Assembly: GCF_029029525.1 (NCBI RefSeq)
Contig: NZ_JAKJSC010000001.1
Location: 62,001 to 126,000, forward strand
DNA length: 64,000 nucleotides
Source: Labilibaculum sp. DW002
GTDB taxonomy: Bacteria > Bacteroidota > Bacteroidia > Bacteroidales > Marinifilaceae
Direction of reading: 5' to 3'
Every line of letters begins with the position of its first letter. Position 1 is the stretch's first letter. A program made the translations under genes and the position numbers. The notes below the pieces were generated by a model. The model ran no database searches. It was not told the DNA's origin and worked only from the letters and a program-made list of their open reading frames with translations. This document shows, piece by piece, positions 59,567-64,000 of this stretch.

Positions 59567-62500
59567 ATGACAATATTAAAATACATCATTAAAAGCTTTT
59601 GGTTCTTCAGGAAGCAGCATTTTGCAGTCTTTTTGGGAACAGTGGTAAGTACTGCGGTTCTTACGGGCGCTTTAATTATTGGTGATTCCGTAAAATATAG
59701 TTTGCGCGAATTGGTCGATTTGCGATTGGGAGAGGTAAACTATGCCATGCCAACTGGCGATCGTTATGTGAGAGCTGAACTGGCTACCGACTTAACGAAG
59801 GACATGACTGTGAATTTTGCAGCTGTTCTACAAGTAAAAGGCATTGTTATTCAGCCCGAAACACAGGCACGAACCAATAATGTTCAGGTGTATGGTATCG
59901 ATGAAAATCTAAATTGGCTCGCCTTACAAGACTTGCCTAAACTTGAAGCTGATGAGGCTTTGCTAAGTGAGAATTTGGCAGAGAAAATGAAGTTATCACT
60001 TGGCGATGATTTTCTGCTTAGAGTAGAAAAGGGCAGTTTGATTCCTGCCAATGCACCTTTTGTTTCCGATGAGGATCAAACATTGGCTTTACGATTGAAA
60101 GTGAAAGCGATTGTAGGAGATAAGGAACTAGGTAGATTCAGTTTGAAAAGTAATCAGGTAGCACCTTTTAATGTTTTTCTATCGAGAGAATATTTGGCTC
60201 AAGAGATGGAATTGGAAGGACGAGCAAACCTATTACTTGCCAGCGATTCTGATAAAAGCTTAATCAAATTTAAAAATTACCTGGAGAACAATTGGCAATT
60301 GAAAGATGCTGGTTTAGAGCTTCGAGAGGTCAAAGGGAAAGATCAATTGGAATTGATATCCGATCGGGTGTTTATTGATACGCCACTTTCTGATACTATT
60401 GCAAACATGGATATTCAGCAACAAAGGCTACTTACTTATTTTGTAAATAGCTTTACTTGTCGTGATAAAGAAACACCTTATTCATTTGTTTCTGCCATTG
60501 ATGGAGATTCTCATTTAGCAGATCTTTCACCGAATGAAATGATCATTAATCAATGGTTGGCAGATGATCTTCAAGCCAAAGTTGGAGACGAAATAAATCT
60601 AGATTACTTCGCTATTGGTGCCATGCGAAAGTTGGAGGAACGCAAACAATCTTTCATTGTTAAAGAAATATTACCTTCAAGTAATACTTTAATCGATCAG
60701 GCTATGATGCCTTCTTTTCCTGGCTTATCGGATGCAGGTAGCTGTAACGATTGGGAAGCAGGCGTACCTGTCGACTTCTCGAAAATCAGACCGAAGGATG
60801 AGGATTATTGGAAGAAATACAAAGGAACACCCAAGGCATTTATTGCCGAGGAAAAGGCGCTTGAATTGTGGAGTAACAAGTACGGAAAGTATACTGCAAT
60901 TCGATTCGATAAAAAGGATTTGACCATTGCACAATTGGATTCAAGCTTACTTGCTGCTTTAAGTCCCGAGATGCTGAACCTTAGTTTTGCTTCGGTAAGG
61001 CAAGAGGGAAAGAATGCTGCCGATAATATGGTCGATTTTGGCGAGTTGTTCTTAAGTTTAAGCTTCTTTATCATATTTGCGGGTATTCTACTCACAATAT
61101 TAATTTACTCTCTTAATCTGGATAGTAGAACCCAAGAAACGGGTATCCTTCTCGGATTAGGTTTCAGTAAAAGCAGAATTGTGCGAATCAGAATTCTAGA
61201 ATCATTAATCACCATTATTTTGGGTGGTGCTATTGGTGTGTTAGGCGGAATACTCTACAATAAATTACTTCTTGATGCATTGAACTCGGTATGGACAGAT
61301 GTTGTGAGAACCAATATGCTGAACGTCCACTTAAAAGGGAATACGCTGATTACGGGCTTTCTAATTGGATTGTTAATCGCTTTGCTATGCATTTTGGTGG
61401 TAACGAGAAAAAAGATGAAGAGATCGGCTCACTTGCTGATTAATGATGTTGCTGAGGATAGTGTTTCAGTTAAAAAGAGCAAGCTATCTATTTTGTTGGC
61501 TGTCGTATCCATTATAGGAACCTTTGCAATAATCGCTTATGCACTTGCATCTCCAAAGTTAAATGCAGAACTCTTGCTTTCGGCAGGTGGTTTATTCATG
61601 ATTGGGGCATGTGCCATTTTCAATTGGTATTTGCAGCAATTGAGCGCTAAGAAAAGCATTACGACGCCTAGCTTGTATCAATTGGCAGTTAAGAATAGTG
61701 CAAGAAATCGAAAACGCAGTCTGGCAACCGTTGCTTTATTGGCCTTAGGTACATTCTCTGTATTAATCACAGGAGCCAACAGAAAAACCTTTTACGATAC
61801 TGAAAATGCTGCAAGTTCAGGTACTGGAGGTTACGAGTACTTCTTCGAAACAAGTATGCCTGTCTTGTTCGATCTAAACACTGCTGAAGGCCAAGAGAAG
61901 ATTGGCTTTTGGGAAGGTGATTTGGATAAAACGGTGAGCTTTGCTCAATTCAGAGCTTTAGATGGTGATGATGCTTCTTGTTTGAATTTGAATCAGGTTC
62001 AACGCCCAAGAGTTTTAGGATTTAATCCTAGTCAGTTTGATAAGGCTGGAGCCTTTTCATTTGCGATACTGCATAAAGATGTTGATCAAAAGCATCCATG
62101 GCAAGTTCTAGAAAAGGAATATGGTGAAGATGTTATTCCAGCTATAGCTGATCAAACGGTAATCGTTTGGGGATTGAAAAAAGCTGTTGGCGACACTTTA
62201 TACTATCAGGATGAATATGGAAAAGAGGTGAAGCTTTTGCTGATGGGAGGCTTGAACAATTCCATCTTTCAGGGAAACCTTTTGATTGCTGATTCTTACT
62301 TTCAAAAGCATTGGCCTTCGGTTAGTGGTTCGAAGATATTGTTGGTTGATTATCCGAATGTTAGTGATGATCAATTCATGCAACAGTTTGAGAGTAATCT
62401 ACAAGATGTAGGAGTAAGCGGAATGAAGACTTCTGATCGGTTGGCAGCTTTCTATTCTGTTGAAAATACGTATCTAAACATGTTTATGTTGCTGGGAGCA

Positions 62501-62848
62501 TTAGGTGTGATGATTGGAACCTTAGGTTTAGGAATTGTTTTGATGAGAAACATATTGGAACGTAAAAAAGAGTTGGCTTTACTGGCCGCCATAGGATATC
62601 AACAAGGCAGTTTGTTTAAATTACTGTTTTTCGAAAATGTATTTTTATTGCTAGCAGGATTAGCGTGTGGTGTGAGTGCTGCTTTCATTGGAGTTCTGCC
62701 ATCCATTCTTTCACCATCTTTTCAAATGCCAGTTGGCTACATTTTGTCCTTACTCTTTGGAATCTCAATTAGTGGATTAATCTGGATTTACATTCCAGCT
62801 CGCATGATCAAGAAATTTAAAATAGCAGAATCATTAAAAAACGAATAA
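59567..62848 (+). CDS. large FtsX/MacB-type ABC permease
   Basis: The 1093-residue protein has a first membrane helix near residue 20, a long periplasmic domain (about 45-485), a helix group (FFIIFAGILLTILIYSLNL and further), a second pair of helices near 640-690, another periplasmic domain and a C-terminal helix group (FMLLGALGVMIGTLGLGIVLM, NVFLLLAGLACGVSAAFIG). The ERKKELALLAAIGY motif in the last FtsX domain contacts the ATPase. This is a fused two-half permease. It would work with the ATPase at 58564. Confidence 0.9.
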   Translation: MTILKYIIKSFWFFRKQHFAVFLGTVVSTAVLTGALIIGDSVKYSLRELVDLRLGEVNYAMPTGDRYVRAELATDLTKDMTVNFAAVLQVKGIVIQPETQARTNNVQVYGIDENLNWLALQDLPKLEADEALLSENLAEKMKLSLGDDFLLRVEKGSLIPANAPFVSDEDQTLALRLKVKAIVGDKELGRFSLKSNQVAPFNVFLSREYLAQEMELEGRANLLLASDSDKSLIKFKNYLENNWQLKDAGLELREVKGKDQLELISDRVFIDTPLSDTIANMDIQQQRLLTYFVNSFTCRDKETPYSFVSAIDGDSHLADLSPNEMIINQWLADDLQAKVGDEINLDYFAIGAMRKLEERKQSFIVKEILPSSNTLIDQAMMPSFPGLSDAGSCNDWEAGVPVDFSKIRPKDEDYWKKYKGTPKAFIAEEKALELWSNKYGKYTAIRFDKKDLTIAQLDSSLLAALSPEMLNLSFASVRQEGKNAADNMVDFGELFLSLSFFIIFAGILLTILIYSLNLDSRTQETGILLGLGFSKSRIVRIRILESLITIILGGAIGVLGGILYNKLLLDALNSVWTDVVRTNMLNVHLKGNTLITGFLIGLLIALLCILVVTRKKMKRSAHLLINDVAEDSVSVKKSKLSILLAVVSIIGTFAIIAYALASPKLNAELLLSAGGLFMIGACAIFNWYLQQLSAKKSITTPSLYQLAVKNSARNRKRSLATVALLALGTFSVLITGANRKTFYDTENAASSGTGGYEYFFETSMPVLFDLNTAEGQEKIGFWEGDLDKTVSFAQFRALDGDDASCLNLNQVQRPRVLGFNPSQFDKAGAFSFAILHKDVDQKHPWQVLEKEYGEDVIPAIADQTVIVWGLKKAVGDTLYYQDEYGKEVKLLLMGGLNNSIFQGNLLIADSYFQKHWPSVSGSKILLVDYPNVSDDQFMQQFESNLQDVGVSGMKTSDRLAAFYSVENTYLNMFMLLGALGVMIGTLGLGIVLMRNILERKKELALLAAIGYQQGSLFKLLFFENVFLLLAGLACGVSAAFIGVLPSILSPSFQMPVGYILSLLFGISISGLIWIYIPARMIKKFKIAESLKNE

Positions 62849-62877
62849 TAATTAACTATTACTATAAAACAAACCCA

Positions 62878-64000
62878 ATGAAAAACCTAAGTATCGTATT
62901 AATCGCAGTATTATTTTTCGCTTGCAATGCAAAGCAGAAAAAAGTAACTGAATGGAGAGGTGAGAACCGCTCTGGTATTTATAACGAAACCAATTTGTTG
63001 AAAGAATGGCCAACAGAAGGACCTACTGCCTTGTGGGATGTCGAAGGAATTGGCAATGGATATGGATCGCCTGTAATTGCAGAAGGTAAGATCTTTTTGA
63101 ATGGTGAAATTGATAGTGTAGCCTATTTATTTGCTCTCGATTTACAAGGGAAAACACTTTGGAAGACTGAGTTTGGTAGAGATTGGATGGTAAATTTTAT
63201 TGGAAGCCGTTCAGCTCCAACTGTTGTTGATGATATGATTTATGTAGCTTCAGGTTTGGGAGATATTGCTTGTATACAGGCAGAAACAGGTGAATTGAAA
63301 TGGAAAGTGAATATGCTAGAGAAATACAAAGGGAAGAATACTCGTTTTGGATATTCGCAATCTTTATTAATAGATGGTGATTTGGTATTTGCTGCCCCTG
63401 GAGGAATTGATAACAATATCATTGCTTTGAATCGTTTTACAGGCGAATTGGCTTGGACAAATCCAGGAGTTGGAGAGATTTCGGCTTACTGTTCTCCTTT
63501 GTTGTTAGAGTTCCCATCTCGAAAAGTTTTGGTAACTTTCTCAGACAATGCTTTAATGGGTATTGAATCGCAAACAGGAAAGATGTTGTGGACGGAACTG
63601 CAGGACACGTTATGCGATATCAATGGAAACACACCAATTTTTGAAGATGGTTATTTGTATTACGTTGCCGGATGTGGTAATGGAACTGTGAAAATGAAGG
63701 TTTCAGAAGACGGAAGTCAAATCACGGAAGTGTGGAGAAACAAAGAATTGGATAACATCATGGGTGGTGCTGTGAAATTGAATGGTAAAATCATTGCTTC
63801 CGGACATCGCAAGAAAGTTTGGAAAAGCGTTGATGCTGAGACTGGAGAAACAAGAGATACCTTGAAATTTGGTCGTGGTGCAACAATTGCTGCCGATGGA
63901 ATGTTATATTGTTACAATGAAAGAGGTCAGGTAGGACTTGTAAACGTTACTCCTGAGAGTATGGATATTGTTAGCAAATTTAAAGTGACCAAAGGAACGA
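62878..64000 (+). CDS. PQQ-like beta-propeller lipoprotein (partial, runs off the edge)
   Basis: ATG 62878 starts a lipoprotein signal (LIAVLFFAC, Cys16). The frame is open for 374 codons to the end of the window. It begins KKVTEWRGENRSGIYNETNLLKEWPTEGP, closely matching the proteins at 43454 and 44690, and has blades such as CIQAETGELKWKV, ALNRFTGELAWTN and GIESQTGKMLWTE. It lies 29 bases after the permease, so the ABC set and the propellers share a transcript. Probably only a short C-terminus is missing. Confidence 0.85.
   Translation, partial: MKNLSIVLIAVLFFACNAKQKKVTEWRGENRSGIYNETNLLKEWPTEGPTALWDVEGIGNGYGSPVIAEGKIFLNGEIDSVAYLFALDLQGKTLWKTEFGRDWMVNFIGSRSAPTVVDDMIYVASGLGDIACIQAETGELKWKVNMLEKYKGKNTRFGYSQSLLIDGDLVFAAPGGIDNNIIALNRFTGELAWTNPGVGEISAYCSPLLLEFPSRKVLVTFSDNALMGIESQTGKMLWTELQDTLCDINGNTPIFEDGYLYYVAGCGNGTVKMKVSEDGSQITEVWRNKELDNIMGGAVKLNGKIIASGHRKKVWKSVDAETGETRDTLKFGRGATIAADGMLYCYNERGQVGLVNVTPESMDIVSKFKVTKGT

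Noticed and set aside
43454-64000. True PQQ-dependent alcohol or glucose dehydrogenases
   Set aside because: The propellers are 370-630 residues, begin with an FRG/WRG blade and show no catalytic Asp-Cys-Cys set or cytochrome domain that I can see. BamB-like PQQ-like repeats fit better.

Overview
The window looks like chromosomal DNA of a Bacteroidota bacterium, probably a facultatively anaerobic marine member of the Marinilabiliales type. That placement is inferred from AT-rich DNA, several TTTG-N19/21-TAnnTTTG promoters, many Sec lipoproteins, the LytS/LytTR and FNR-like regulators and the gene content. The genus is a guess. No rRNA, tRNA, CRISPR array, transposase or phage gene was seen.

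Layout. (1) 1-2420: high-affinity phosphate uptake (pstS-pstC-start of pstA, minus strand), with a tandem 11-bp Pho-box-like operator and an inverted-repeat element inside the operon. (2) 2504-8972: sirtuin, fabG, a secreted protein of 34-residue repeats, then a LytS-type histidine kinase, a second LytS-like protein that has lost its catalytic residues, and a LytTR response regulator. (3) 8975-17035: a three-gene membrane operon with a DUF3179 lipoprotein, an exported nickel superoxide dismutase, a Crp-family regulator with a nearby palindromic operator, a duplicated spondin-domain lipoprotein, an ATP-grasp protein, sfsA and a YkgJ-type protein. (4) 17050-25773: a sulfur-compound respiration locus with an Fe-S FNR-like regulator, three exported rhodanese proteins, a porin and a PsrABC/PhsABC-type molybdenum reductase. 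(5) 25892-42963: mostly housekeeping and stress genes: a TetR regulator, M3 peptidase, U32 protein, luxS-mtnN, oxyR, a monooxygenase-like gene, ovoA (ovothiol synthesis), psd, an EamA transporter behind a possible structured leader, a glycosidase-like lipoprotein and an OB-fold lipoprotein.

(6) 43454-64000 (continuing past the edge) is the most unusual part. It is a co-directional locus of six paralogous exported PQQ-like beta-propellers (one broken by a one-base frameshift) and one NHL propeller. These are interleaved with a 64-residue Tat-type four-cysteine protein, a Tat ferredoxin, a NapH/NosR-like membrane ferredoxin, a NuoE-NuoF fusion flavoprotein, a NuoG-N/GltD-like oxidoreductase, an ABC ATPase, a tiny membrane protein and a large FtsX-type permease. 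Read together, it suggests an undescribed NADH-linked electron-transfer system that reaches a periplasmic or outer-membrane complex of propellers. Intergenic spaces of this locus carry a family of CTGACAG/CTGTCAG palindromes, a composite inverted-repeat region, and a 12-unit 21-bp minisatellite that spells three tandem 22-codon micro-ORFs.
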